Source: Prochilodus magdalenae
Lineage: Eukaryota; Chordata; Actinopteri; Characiformes; Prochilodontidae
NCBI GenBank assembly: GCA_024036415.1
Contig: JAMWET010003098.1
Coordinates: 62,001 to 126,000, forward strand
Reading direction: 5' to 3'
Length of the DNA stretch: 64,000 nt
Below are positions 28,101 to 41,500 of the stretch, piece after piece. The position numbers were made by a program, and so were the translations under genes. The notes beneath the pieces are model-generated. The model worked only from the letters and a program-made list of their open reading frames with translations, was not told where the DNA came from and ran no database searches. Positions within the stretch are counted from its first letter, which is position 1. The number at the start of each line of letters is the position of its first letter.

Positions 28101-31100
28101 CTGCTCATTCTCCTGGCACGCTGACCCTCAGCAGTGGGGGTGGAGGGGGATAGCAGCCCCTGGCCATGGCCCACTCTACTGAACTCTATAGATAGCAATC
28201 AGCGACCAGTCATCTCGTATGCTGTTTTCTGTCTCTCCCAGTATCACATGAAACTTCCTCCCCTCACATGCCAGGCATTGCTTAACTGATGTTTACACTA
28301 GTGAGAATGCAGCTGATTCCGCTGCTAGATTTTACTACAGTACGTAACAAACCAAATATCGGTTAATGACCTGTAAGTGTATTCACTTATTTCTACCACT
28401 TGTTTTACTGAGTAATCAGATCTGCTGGAGAGTTACGATGGGTCTATACTGCTTTATTCAGCTGAGACCGGTTTACTACAAACTACCAGGACCACATATT
28501 ACTAAGTTGGTGGAAGATCCTTTATCTTTTTTTCCTACTTTCTAGAAAATCATTCCAGAGAATAGTACGAATGCAGGCTTGATGGATGAATCCTGATAGA
28601 TGAAAAACAATCATATTTCGTAAACTAGAATATGTGTAAAAGTGTTGCAGCTAATTTTGTTTTGTTGTTTTATGAGTGTTCTGTGTGATTATTTAGACCA
28701 TGCTTTTTTTTTTAATCTCTTGAGTGTTTTTTTTCTTACTGTGCTCAAATTAATTCTTGGGATGACTTCATCGTCAGTAGTCTTTTTAGAGTTATCCAAT
28801 ACATGTGTGTTTTAACATGTTCAAAAGCATATTGGCAAAATAGCACAGCATCTAATGTGGAATGCTAATCCCAACGCACATGTTAAAACCCTCCAAAATG
28901 GTGCAGGAATCTTCTAATAATTTTTTGGACCAATGGGGTACATGCACACAGGGGTGGTGACGCATTTCCGCTAAAATCTCAGCCAGCTCAGCCACTTCCG
29001 CTATCCACACTGCTGTGTTGAGTTTAGGGAAATCGCGATAATGTCTCAAGCAAAGAAGTTTAAGTTTCAGCGAACTGACAGCGCTACAGCTGAACATTGC
29101 TGTGTACCTTTATGTCAGGCCTCCAGTAAGCACGACAAAGTACTTAGTTTTCATACGTTTCCTTCCGATGCGGAAAACCGGCATAAATGGCTTGTTGCTA
29201 TCCGGAGGGAGAACTTCACAGTCACTCCGCATACCCGCGTGTGTAGCCGGCATTTCAAGAAAGAGGATGTGCGTGAACCCTGAGTCCAAGTCAGGACGGC
29301 GACTGTTACAGAAGGGAGCGGTGCCGATGTTGTTTGAGGGGAACAATTTCCCCGTTCCACTTTCAAGACCTGGGGTTTGGGAGAGGAGAAAGCGACCGAC
29401 GGAGGCTGATACAACCCCCAGGGACCACGACTACGCTTCGGCTCCGGATCCCGCTGCTGTCTGATCAAAATTCGTTTCCTGATTATAAATATACAGTGCA
29501 ACATCAAAAATGCGAATATGGTGAAAAGGTTTTTGTTAAAGTGTCATATTTGATATTAATCACAAAGTTTATCGTTTGAATGTAATTATTAAAAGTGGAC
29601 TTTTTCCATGATAGTCGTGAGCGTTGTTGTGGTACTGATGTGGTACTGTATGTATCACTACGTTAGCACTGGTTAGTAAACAAACAGTTTAGCCAAGGGC
29701 TAACATTACAAGACCGGATCTTACCTTCATAATTGTGGACGTAGCTTGAACTGTAGAGTTTGAAGCCCTTCTCTTTCATTGTTGCTGACACGATGTCTGA
29801 ATAATACGAGTGACGTCGTTGACCGTAATCCTGGGCAAATCCTGAAGCGAGCGAGTGAAAAACGCCATAGCTGCGCTGTTTACTAGCAAGACAGGAAGTG
29901 ATGAAGCTGGCTGACTCGGAATGCGGAAGAGAGTGTGCATATAGCCCATTCTAATTAAAAGGATTGAGCAGTATGGAAAAAATACATTATACTGTGATAC
30001 ATCAGGAGTATATGAGGTATATCAGGATATGAATTGTTTCAGTCATGAATCTCATCAGCTGGAACTGTTGAGCAAAAGTCTAAAGAATCTTTAAAATAAT
30101 GAAAACACAAGTTGGGTGTGTTTGACTGGTACTGTATGTGTGTGTGTGTCTGGGTCACTGAAAAGGTACATTCTATACATGTATAAGAAACTATCCAGTC
30201 CAATTGTGTAATCGCATAACCTAGTTGTTTTAGCTGTACAGAGGAAATATTTATTTTCCTGTTGAGAACAGCTTTATACATCCACCTAACAGAATTGAAG
30301 GTCAGCAGATATATTTGAATTTGGCTTGCCAGACGTTGAAGTAATATGAACGCAACATTTGAAGCTGGTTCCCATTTAGATCCTGAATGCCACACCGTAT
30401 ATCCTGGAAACGGGATGTTGCCATTTGGCTTCTAAACAAAGGACCTTATACTAGAGGCCTTGGCTTGTGAAATTTAGGTCATGGAGTTGTTTACTCTGGC
30501 TGTTCAGGATGATTTCCCAAGGCCATGCTAATGGCACTACCTTTTCAGGCCTTCCTTAGCCTGTATTCCATGGTGTTTTCTCAGTGCGGTTCTATTCTAG
30601 CCTTATAAATGTCCTGGTGAGTGACACACTTGCAAGGTCCTGAAATATCCAAGCCAGTAAAAGCTGGCAAGTGGCATAAGTCAAAAAGCAGATCCTCTGA
30701 CATGAAGGAACTGCTCCTTCTCAGTGTATGTGACCTAACTTGAGCAGGCACGAACACACTCACTTAAACACCATATCATGCATGATCTACTCCTCTTCTT
30801 TGTTGCCTCCTCTTATCTTTTATCTACATTTTTCATGCTTGCTCTCCTGTCTGATTCTCTCTCCCTGACAGAGCGTAGTGAATCTGATTAGCGAGCTGCA
30901 GGAGCAGATGTGTAGGATTCAACAAGAGCTCTCTAGTAAGATCCAGGAGAAAAAGGCTGCAGAGAGTCGGGAGGTGGACCCCGGGCAGGGTGGGGAAGGT
31001 AGCCCAACTGAACCGGATCTGAATTTGTCAGTGCAGGCTGATGATGGGCCTGTGGTGGAGCAGAGAGATCAAGGTTTAGGTCCTGAGGAGATCAGTCGCT

Positions 31101-33236
31101 GTGGAAAAGAAAGTGTAGGCACTGTATGAATCTTATTGGTTTCAGAGTTCTGTTTCTGATGGCTTGGTGGCCTGGTGTTTAACCTCCCCATTGACCCCCG
31201 TTGTGTCATTTGCTAACCAATATTAATTCATTCATAATATTCACAGTGTGCGTGTGTTTGCAGTGGTTTACAGATGTTCATGCTGTGTTGTTCTGTCGTC
31301 TGGGATGACTAACAGAGTATATGGATGGGATTGGCTAATTCAAAGCTAAATGTTTTGGTCCTGTTCATGATGGGGTTCATAAACATTTGTTTATGATGCT
31401 TATAAAAGGAACCATTTTGCTGCATGTCTTGTAGACATGCATGCTCAACACCTACAGAGGTGTGTCTCTTCCAGTTTAAGGACTAGCTGATAGTGATCTT
31501 GAAGTTTGGGGGGGACTTTTGAAATCCTACAGGTGACAATAGTTTAAAACATGTTGTTTGATCCTTCCTGCATTTTTAAGCCCGTTTATCACCATGGAGG
31601 ACGGATGTATAATGTATGTGCATACTGCATGCTGCGTATTGTAGTGGATACACATGGATGAAAGCACCAACATAATGCAAAATGTGTGAATTCTGACGTT
31701 GATGAATGCAGTGTTGCACTAAAGAATATTACATAACATATTAAAGCATATTAAATGAGGTTGTAGGCTGCAATGTCCCATATAATTATAATTTTGTAAA
31801 CTCTGCAATGCCCTAAATAAGAAGTGTCAAACTAAAGTTCTAGATTTGCAGAGGGTGATTTTTTTTCCTTCCTCTTAATTATTTAATTCAAGGTCTTTAT
31901 GATTAGCTGATAAGTCAAAATGAGGTATGTTGAATGCGGTCTTCTATAGGGGTGGCAGTTTTCTCCTTGAAATCTGATTGGCCACCCCAGGTGCAACCCT
32001 AAACTCTGCCACGCCATTGGCTTCTACCTCATGATGTATGGGGGTTGATGCCTTTAAGAGGAGAGTCATTTTGCTATAGGCTCCTTTTAATGGGAGAGTG
32101 AATCAGCGATTAGCAGAACTCTCCAACGCTCTGTCCGCCATTCACACTCATCATTAATGGTATCAGTGATTGACTATGTGTTTGGGCTGCTACCCCTTGC
32201 CAGCCATAGAACCTCTAAAACTGCCATTTTGAAACCCTCTAGAATGACTGGAACATGGACTAAGCATTAATGCTGCTCTATGTAGTTCTCTGTGGTCATA
32301 TCCCTATGCTGTGTTTTTCTAAACAGGGTTTGCTCCAGGAATTGAGATTGCTCAAAAATAAAGTTGAAGAGCTTGAAGATGAGAAGTCCCAGTATGAGAG
32401 GAAGCTTAAAGCCACAAAGGTACTACAACTGGATAGTGATCTAATCCACACACAACGTATGGCTGCACCACCTCATTAAATTACATCCGTATTTTAACTT
32501 TCTCTACTGACTCTCTTTAATGGACAGTCTTGGTTTCATAACTCTCCCAGTCTGGACACTAACCTTCAATTGTTTGGAATCTCTCATAATTGAATCTAAT
32601 ATACACCGTCCAGCCACCTCATTAGGCATTCGTACGTTTATCTACACTCTTTGTCTATTATATTTACCTTACTTATAGGACCGCTTTGCAGTTCTACTGT
32701 TACACACTGTGTTATTGGCCCACCTAATGTGTAGATGTCCATCTGTTGCTGCACAGTTTGTTTTACTCAGTCTTGAGTCCCTGTTCACAGGACGCTGCCC
32801 ACAGGACACTTTTGTTTGGTGGACTATTTTCAATCCAGAAGTGACGTTTTAGCAAGCACTGCTGTATCTGGTCCACTCACACCAGCATAGCACACACTAA
32901 CACACCACCACCACCTTAGTGTCTCTACAGTGCTTAGAATGACCCACCATCCAAATAAGACCAGCTCTGTGGTGGTCCTGTGGGGCTCCACTAAAGCGAG
33001 CAGAAAAGGGGAATGAAAAATTATGCAGATTAACAAATAGATGGACTACAGTATGTATTTGTAGAACTTGAAAGTGCATCCATCCAGAAAGTGGATCTGA
33101 TAAAATGGACAGTGAGTGTAGAAACAAGGAGGTGACCTAATGTAGTGGCAGATTAGTATAACATACTGTAATAATAATGTAGTGCTGAAATATTAGAAAC
33201 TAGACCAAAGTGTATGTTTATATATGGAAGTCACCA

Positions 33237-33275
<39 letters not shown>

Positions 33276-34200
33276 GAAGAAGAAGAAAGGGAAAAATACC
33301 TTTTAAAAGCTTCCTGGCTTCCTGCTCCTTTAAACATATGATGTCATACAGAAATATCATATTTAAACTGTTTTATATTATTTACCTGAAGCAACTTTTA
33401 ATTATTGAACACTGATTCCAAACCTTTGGACCATAGTGTACACTTTATCTCCCTTCATCTCTCTCTCTCTATCTTATTCTCTCTCTTTCTCTTCTCCTGC
33501 TCTTTCTGTAGCTGTCTATCTCTTACTCTCTTCACGTATGTTACCAGTCTCTGGTGACTCAGTTGTCTAGTCTGAGACTGACCGTGGAGCAGCTGCAGGT
33601 GGAGAGGCAGCAGTGGGAGGAGCGCAGCAGGAGCCTGCAGGTGCCCTCACCTCCTCTCCTCTCCCACCTCCCCTCTAACCTTTTTTTCATATCTCCTTCA
33701 CCTTCTTCCCTTCCTCTCCAACATCCTCTACCTTCCCTCTCCTACTCCACCACTCCCACCTCTCACATTCCATTTACCTTCTCCATCTCCTGTCTTTATC
33801 TTCTCTCCCACCTTCGCCACCTCCTCTACCTCTTCTCGTGCCCGATCTTCCACATCCACAACTTATTCGCTTGCCTCTCACTTTTCCACTTTGTGTCCTC
33901 GACAGCTCCTGTTCCATTTCCTTTGTCGTCTTCCATCCACAGTCCTCTAATATACTGCATACTAGACTTTCCCTATCTTTGGTTAACACAAACACATACA
34001 GCCCTCTTACCCTATGATCTCAACCTTTCTTCCAGCTGCCCAGTTAACTGCCACTTCACTGCCCACTGTGAAATGGCATTGTCCACATACTTACATATAC
34101 ACATTTTACATCCCCATTCACTTTACATTCATATTGCACTTCTGACCTTTTGTCCACTTGTTTCAATGTTAACAAATGACAAACAGAAATAATACAAGAA

Positions 34201-34244
<44 letters not shown>

Positions 34245-35550
34245 CTTCTACTGTGGTACTGAATGGAAGTTTCAACTGAATCTCTCCACTGAAGTAAATG
34301 AGAAAGAAGTAGGTAGAAGGTCTAGAAATGGTGCTTCAAGTCGTATACACTATGGTGGACTTATTGGAGGGTTAAAGAAAATTCTCATTCAGTATTAATT
34401 CAAACTGTTGCAACCTGTGCTGTGCCCTGTGATGGGCTCTTGGCCTGTCCAGGGTGTTGCTTGCCTTTCGCCCAGTGAAATACCACCCCCCGGTAGAAGA
34501 TGAGTAAATGAATGAAGGAGTGCATCTGTGCTGCATGTTTTGGTCTGCTTATGCTGTAAACTTACTGTGAGGCTCTGTATTCATGTTCTGGGTGCTGTTT
34601 AAAAAACAGTGCTAAAAATGATTTGTAACATTTTGTTTTTGTGCAACATCAGCCCATTCTCATTCCTCAGCCTTCCAATTTCCTTTCCAAAGAGAGATGG
34701 TCATCTTTTCAGTGATGCATTTGAGCATACCAGTTCATTTATTCCTGCTGCCTTTCTCCAGGCAGAGATCTCCAGCCTCCAGCAGCTGCTGCAGTGTAAG
34801 AACGCTGAGATTGAGAACCTTCAGGCCCAGCTGCTCTCAAAAGCTCCTGTGTCGGTGGACAGTGCAGAGAGAGGTACGTCACTCCTGCTGTAGCCCCACG
34901 AAAGTGAATTCCACCAGTTTGCCAACATTTCTGAATAATTAAATAGATCATATGTAAACATTAGTTTATTATTATTATTATTAGTTCTTCAGAGTTGTTA
35001 GATGTGAAGCCTGAGGACATAATTAGAAATGATTTTGGCTTATAATGCATTTTTTAAATATGTTAGGTTGGAGATGTACAGTAATCAGTACAGTATTTTC
35101 AGACTGACCACTATCTACTTTATATATATAAAAACACATTAAGGTTTGCTGATGGTTCTAGGTGGTCATATCCGGATTGCAGACATTGAGACCCTGGGTT
35201 TCTGTCACCACTAGTGTAAAAAATCTAAATCAGTACATGTGCATGTAATGAAACACTCTGAATGACTTTGTTTCCAAAGTCTGTGAGAACAACAAGAGCA
35301 AGCCATGTTCATTAAAAGCATAACAAATGTATTCTGTATAACTGCTGAATACATTTACATTGATGCTCTTATAAGGCAAAGAGGAAACACATAGTAATAG
35401 TAATAAATAGTATTATTGTTTCCTGTGTAATGGTTTATTTGTATTGATTGTAACTACACTTAAGTTTGGAACCACTTGTCATATTAAAAATTGCTGTTCT
35501 CAATATCAATGATCTTATTCATTCTCAAAAACAAATATATATATATACAT

Positions 35551-35584
<34 letters not shown>

Positions 35585-38500
35585 TCTCAGTCATGAGAAA
35601 TGAAACCACCTACAGCTTGGTTGTAGGAGTAAATAAGTTAAATAAACTTTTCATACTTACCTATTGTTGATAATTCAAAACACTAAATAATCTAAATATA
35701 AACATTTTGAACATTTATATTATAATTTGGTATCAGGCAAAAAGACTCGGATCGAGGCTCGCAGAGTTAAAAGCCAAAGCAGATTTATTATTGACCGAGT
35801 TTAAGCAACCAAGTTAGAAGGGCAAGGCAACAGAGAGAGACAGAGAGAGACAGAGAGAGAGAGAAACCAGTAACCAGATACGTAGAATAGAGCAATAAGG
35901 GGAAACAGCAAAAGGGGTAAAAAACCGAAAGGGAGTCAGAACCAGAATAACCATAAACCAAAGACATCGCTCAGAATTGCTAACTAGTAAGCAAAGCTTC
36001 GCGAAGAGCATGTGTAAACCCAAGCTTTAAATACAAACAGTAATTGAAATCAGCTGAACTAAAACTCAGGTGACCAACGAATGAGCACGTGCCCGCGCGA
36101 GCACGTGGATGTGACGTCATTGAGCGTTGCCCTCTGGGAATTGGAGTTCGGGAGGGCGAGAGGAACGGGAAAGCCCGGAAGCGTGACAAATATCTACACA
36201 GTAGTGTGTACATACAGAAGATCATCTAACATGCATCCAAGCAATAATACACATTTGACTGTGGCAGAAACTGCTTTGTGAGTGCAATAACACAGTGGGA
36301 ACAGTTTATTAACACGTGCAGCTGCGTGCATATGGTGTATAAGGTGTAAGTGTTTGTGGTGTGTACTTGCAGTTATTGTTTGTATGGTGTACACGTGCTT
36401 TCTGACTACTTCTAATATTCACACATCTGTAACACTTACAAGTGGGTTAAACATGGACAAGGAAACGGAGCTTGGTTGTGGTCAGTGACCTAGATCACGT
36501 TCCCACTTCTATATACTGTACTGTGCAAAAGCCAGAGACCACGCTTTATTTGTTTCAGTTTTGCAGTACATTTACTGGCCATGTTTTCTCACTGAACACT
36601 GTTCAGTTAATTTACTTGTCAGTGCACACTCCTTATATAGTGTCGTGTTTGCACGTGTTTGTGTGTGGTGTCTAACAGCATCTCTGTGTCCTCTTCACTC
36701 TGCTCTCACTATTAGAGGAGATATACAGGAGAAGGCTCAACACTAAACGTAAGGATTTTACTGTTTTTGCACTCACTGACATAAACACACAAGAACATAC
36801 AGTATGTATGAGGTTCCTAAACTGATCAACACTGCTAGAGCTACAAACACTGTCACTGTTCACCTTCTGCAATGTTTTCTACATGTGACCATGTTTCATA
36901 GAAGTGAAGGCATGTGAACATCCTTACCAAGAAAAAAGATACAGATTTACATTTTGTGTGGGGCAATAGGTATAAAGCACATTTTAATTACTTTAGCTTA
37001 GCATTAAAAAAAATAATAATAATACCAATTGGTAATGCATAGGAATTATTCTGCCCTCATTTCTGTTGTGTAAAGTTATATCATTCTATTCATCAAAACC
37101 TTTGAAACTATAATTTGCAGATAAAATAAGCATATCTTTGAAAATTCCATCAAAAGCTATCTAGTTGTATGGGGTGATTTACTTGTTGCTTGCTTTCTCC
37201 ACAGAAGAGAACAGTAAAGGTGTCTAAAAAAAAAAGCTGCATCTATTGAAAGACCGTTTTTTTGTAGGTTAACTTAAAGTACATCTGCCGATTGGTAGAG
37301 ATGGCACAATCAGGTTGAGTAAAATTCTGCACCTTCTTTATAGAATATAGTGCTCTACCGAACAGTTGAGCAGGAAGTTAAAGGGTTAAACTTAAGTTAA
37401 ACTCCTGCTGCCAAACATTTCTATATAGTTAGGTATTAACACAGAAAGATACCTCTCACGGTCAATTATTAGACCATGATTGTGCATCATCCTCTATCCC
37501 AAGAGTGTCCAACCTTATCCATTGTGGCTTCAGGTTTTTGTTCCAAGAAGGTCATGTGACCAGTCATTTGAAGACTTGATTTATTAAACACGCGGATTTA
37601 TCTTTACACTGCATTGAGGAGGGCTTCCAGTTTATTATGATTAAGTCAAGTAATACTCCGGCTTAAGTTTGTCCTTTACAGAAATGAGATGGATTAAACT
37701 GGCTTATTCTCGCTCAGCTGAGCTGCATTCTCATACAGTAACCCAGCCAATACCAGGGTGTCACAATGCGACTTTCTGATCTTCCTGTGCATGCATAAAG
37801 AATTTGATCTGTCTAAAAGCATGTGTGCCATGCCCTTGTAATGAAATCTACCATCACTGTTGTGAAAGCACATAGAAATGTAATTATGCAACATGGTAGA
37901 CCTGCTTCAGAGATAGTGATTTAATGTCTTTTTCAACAGACCAAGAATTACAAAAGCTGAAAACAGGGATGGAATTACTAATCGCAGCCAATGATGAAAA
38001 GGTAAATATAATTCTTGGTCTCAGTATTTAAAAATAAGAGGTTAATACAATACAGCGCGGCCTAGTTAGACTGAGGGGCTTTTCTGATGTGTAATTACAA
38101 ACTAATCCATTAATACAGATAACCTACAATATATAACTGTATAAGGTAAAAACGAGAGAAGGTACTGATCCAGTACCGGCTATCAGTGTTGAATGTATTT
38201 AATCATGTTTTGTGTGAAAAGCACTCGTGTGTTATGTGAGGAAGTAGAATTTTTAACTGCATGTTAAGAAAGGTTCTTTCCTTGTAATGGTGGCAGGTCA
38301 GACGCAGGTGTCGGATCCATGGTAGGCTTTATTGGACCAACTATATGCAGCAGCAAATATACAAACAGAAAGAGTCCAAAGACAGTAATGCCCAGAAGTT
38401 GTCCAAAAAAAAAACCAAAGCCAAAAAGTCTCAAAATAGAAAAACGCTCAGAAGATCTCCAAAACACCGAACTAAGAGCCAAGTCAAGGACCCGGAACTG

Positions 38501-41500
38501 AGGGAGTAGTCTGAAACAACAACAGACAGAAGTTAACCAGGGGCTTTTCAGGAACACTGAAGCTCTCACAGAAGCCAGTATGGTGGTTAATGCTCCACAA
38601 ACACCTAGGCATGGGAAGGCCAACTTAAAGGGGAGGATAATTATTAGGGATGAGCAGCAGGTGAGAGGACAGGTGCGGGAGGGGCTAGGTGAGAGGGAGC
38701 CGGCGCGTAAACCTCAGAACTCCGGTGAGTTGGACCTCTGGTGGCCGGCATGAGAAGTGTCCCAGGTGGGCCCCTGGGACGGCCTGACACTTATAGGTTC
38801 TTTACATAGTCATTTGCATGGTTTAAATAATAAAAGACCTGTATGGTCATTTAAAAAATAGTTTAAAAAATATGAATACAATATAATGTAATATAATATA
38901 TTGTATATTACAGCCTATTTGCAATAATATTAGCTTGATCAGTTTGAGCATGGCGGCCAGCTCATTGTGTTCCATTTAAAGCTTAATAAGGGTTTAAAAA
39001 TATAGATTAGTCTATAGTTGCCAGTTGTCTAAACTCCTGTAAACAGCCGAATCTCACCAGGTCTTAAACAATATAACACGTATTATAGTGCATGGGGTGG
39101 AGCTTTAGAGAATTCTTAGTCATATGTTTACTATTGTATATTAGGCTTTAATCTAATTTTTCAGTGCTGCACTTCATGTAGTTCTGTTTGTGTGTTGAAG
39201 TATATTATTCATTCATATATTATCTCAATGTTGATGTTTAAAGCTCTGCACCACAGAATTTCACATGCTTTTTAACATTTACTGCTGTTATAAAGATAAG
39301 CTAATGACAGTTTATTCTCTTATAAAACAAGCTGTTCAGTATGCTGAGAAATATATAAGAATAAATCTCAGATCTTAATATTGGCTTATTTTATTGCCAA
39401 TATTACTGATATGTTGATCTGTCTTAAATAAACATTGGCAATGATCAGTCATTAAACAGGACCATGTCTATATCGCTGTCTATATCGGTGTTGTGTTTTG
39501 TTTTTTTACTCCATCAAAAAAAATTAAATAAATAAAAAACGATATAATGTCTTTAGCAATGTGTTAAAATGTCATAATGAAATGTAACATGTAACATAGT
39601 TTCTTTTCCTCCTGTAAACGTACTATTACATGCAGCCTATATAAGTTTTTCACCTAAATATATGTATATATGCTGTAAAACGATAAAATTGCAGCCATCA
39701 TAAACTCTCATACTAAAACACACTGGCAAGGGAGCGTCTGGCGTTCACCCTGGAACAGACAACTCCCAGACAGTGCAGTTTGCAGAACTCCAGCCAAAGC
39801 CGTTTCCTTAGGCCCAGTCTTATAGGTGGAAACCCTTGCCAAACCCCATCATGGGTTCCTAGTAGGAGAGACGTGGCAGGGTTTGCCATAAGGCACCATT
39901 TGAAAATGCATCCACTTCTCTGAGCTTACTGCCAAATCTCTGCTTTCCAATTTAGCCAAACCATCCAGCTTTGCTGCCATGTATGTTATACATGTTTGCT
40001 TATTTGAAACTATATGCTTTAGTAGATGACTAGTTATCTGATTAAACTGGTAAATAATAATCTGAAGAATTATATAATCTTCATTTTGTGTACTGATCCT
40101 CTCCTATGATGGAGCAGCATGTTGTTTTGAAGTTCCTTTTTTATACATTATTTTACAAAATCCTATTTTTAGTTTTACAGATTACTTTACGGGAAGCTTC
40201 TTTTGCATCCACATAATCATATCCAAAATGATAACTTGGTTGTAATAGAAGTTAATGTAACTTTTTTCCAAGAAAATGAAATTTCAAAGCAACACTTACA
40301 AACTAATGTTGTAAATGATGCATAAATAAGACCTCAAAAATGAGAAATAAATGTTTTGCATGAGTGTAATGATATATTAAATACAAGATCGATTTTACTC
40401 CTTTTTTTCAGGATCGACGTATAGAAGAACTCTCGCTCCTCCTGAGCCACTGCAGGCAGTTTCGAGATGGCATGACTGTAGTTCTTCGTAAGCCTACTAA
40501 ACTATTTTCCTCAATTGACTTGTGCTTCTGGATGCATATGTACGTGCACAAACTGTTACATAAGCCTGGTCTCGATTGAGGGACCATCTTGTGTTTGCAA
40601 AGATTTAATCATTGACCTGTTTTCACTCATAAGCCTCAGCGACAGCATCTGTGCAAGGCAGTAGTGAGGAAGAGGAGCAAAGCGGAGGCGTGAAGACGAA
40701 GGCTCTGACTGTTAAGCCTCACACCGAGGTATATAATGGGACTATGGATATGTGATTCATTGGACATTATTATAAAGATGTCTTCAGCTTCAGATTTGCA
40801 CTCTAACATTTAGTTATCTATAACTTCTTCATTCAAGCTGACGTCCAGTGCCTCCTCCCCTATTCTTGCGTCCACACTGTCCAGTCCGAAGGAGACGGAA
40901 TCCAGGTACAGCCGCCTGGTGTAGCATGCACAGAAAAGCGAATAAGCAGCGGCTAATCGACCTATGTGTAGTTCCTCCTACATGAGGAAACAGTAGTCTC
41001 CCAGTTTATTTCTGCAAATAACACGTTGCATTGTCGTCTTAGGCCACAAACAAAACATCTCTCCTGCAGCATGGAAGACTTGAAAGGTGGAGCAACACAA
41101 AAGGTCAGCTGTCTTTTTCACTCTGGAGACTGTGTAGATTCTAGCTGTAGTGTGTTCTGAGTTCATTGCTGTCTTGTCTTTTCCACTGTGTAGACTCCTG
41201 TGGAAGCAGTTTCTTCAGAGGAGGTATACTGATGAGTCTTTTGATGAACTCTTTCATTGCTATATAAACCGACACTGCTATGATATGCTGACACATACCT
41301 GAATGAAGTTAATAACCCTCATGTGCTGCCATGAATGAGTCTGCGAAAGTATTCAACCCACTGAAGTCATCAGACAATTCTAGGTTATGAATTACATATT
41401 GTACCTATGGAATCTAATTTTATCCTGAGCTCCACCAGATTAATCACAGATTTATCTTTGTTTATTGTCCAGGTAGGAATTGAGCTACACGAAATGTAGT

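Larger units (their letters stand above)
25042..30871 (+). other. ppfibp2 intron 5
   Basis: A 5.8-kb intron with a tRNA-like SINE (25323-25440), a (TG)n tract at 26108-26138, Tc1-like family 1 in minus orientation (26566-27140), the THAP element (28935-29947) and a family 3 fragment (29960-30136). Confidence 0.75.
32420..33547 (+). other. ppfibp2 intron 7
   Basis: Almost half is the inverted-repeat element at 32602-33159. An AAT repeat and a pyrimidine-rich run lead into exon 8. Confidence 0.7.
33641..34761 (+). other. ppfibp2 intron 8
   Basis: Strongly pyrimidine-biased from 33641 to about 33840. Also contains an AAT repeat (34201-34243) and a LINE/SINE-type tail at 34400-34515. Confidence 0.7.

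Noticed and set aside
29110..29507. Minus-strand frames of 78 and 118 codons
   Set aside because: Antisense shadows of the THAP domain, which is clearly on the plus strand.
30039..30395. 118-codon minus frame
   Set aside because: Crosses the terminus of a family 3 transposon fragment; no recognised domain or splice context.
33554..34192. 212-codon plus frame
   Set aside because: Its start is exon 8; the rest is read-through of the CT-rich intron past a GT donor, with no homology after SLQ.
37205..37219. Possible 15-nt microexon
   Set aside because: Bounded by AG and GT but with a weak donor and no matching residues in any liprin-beta I recall.
38264..38623. 119-codon minus frame
   Set aside because: Lies inside the solo-LTR-like block; hydrophobic chance frame, no protein family recognised.
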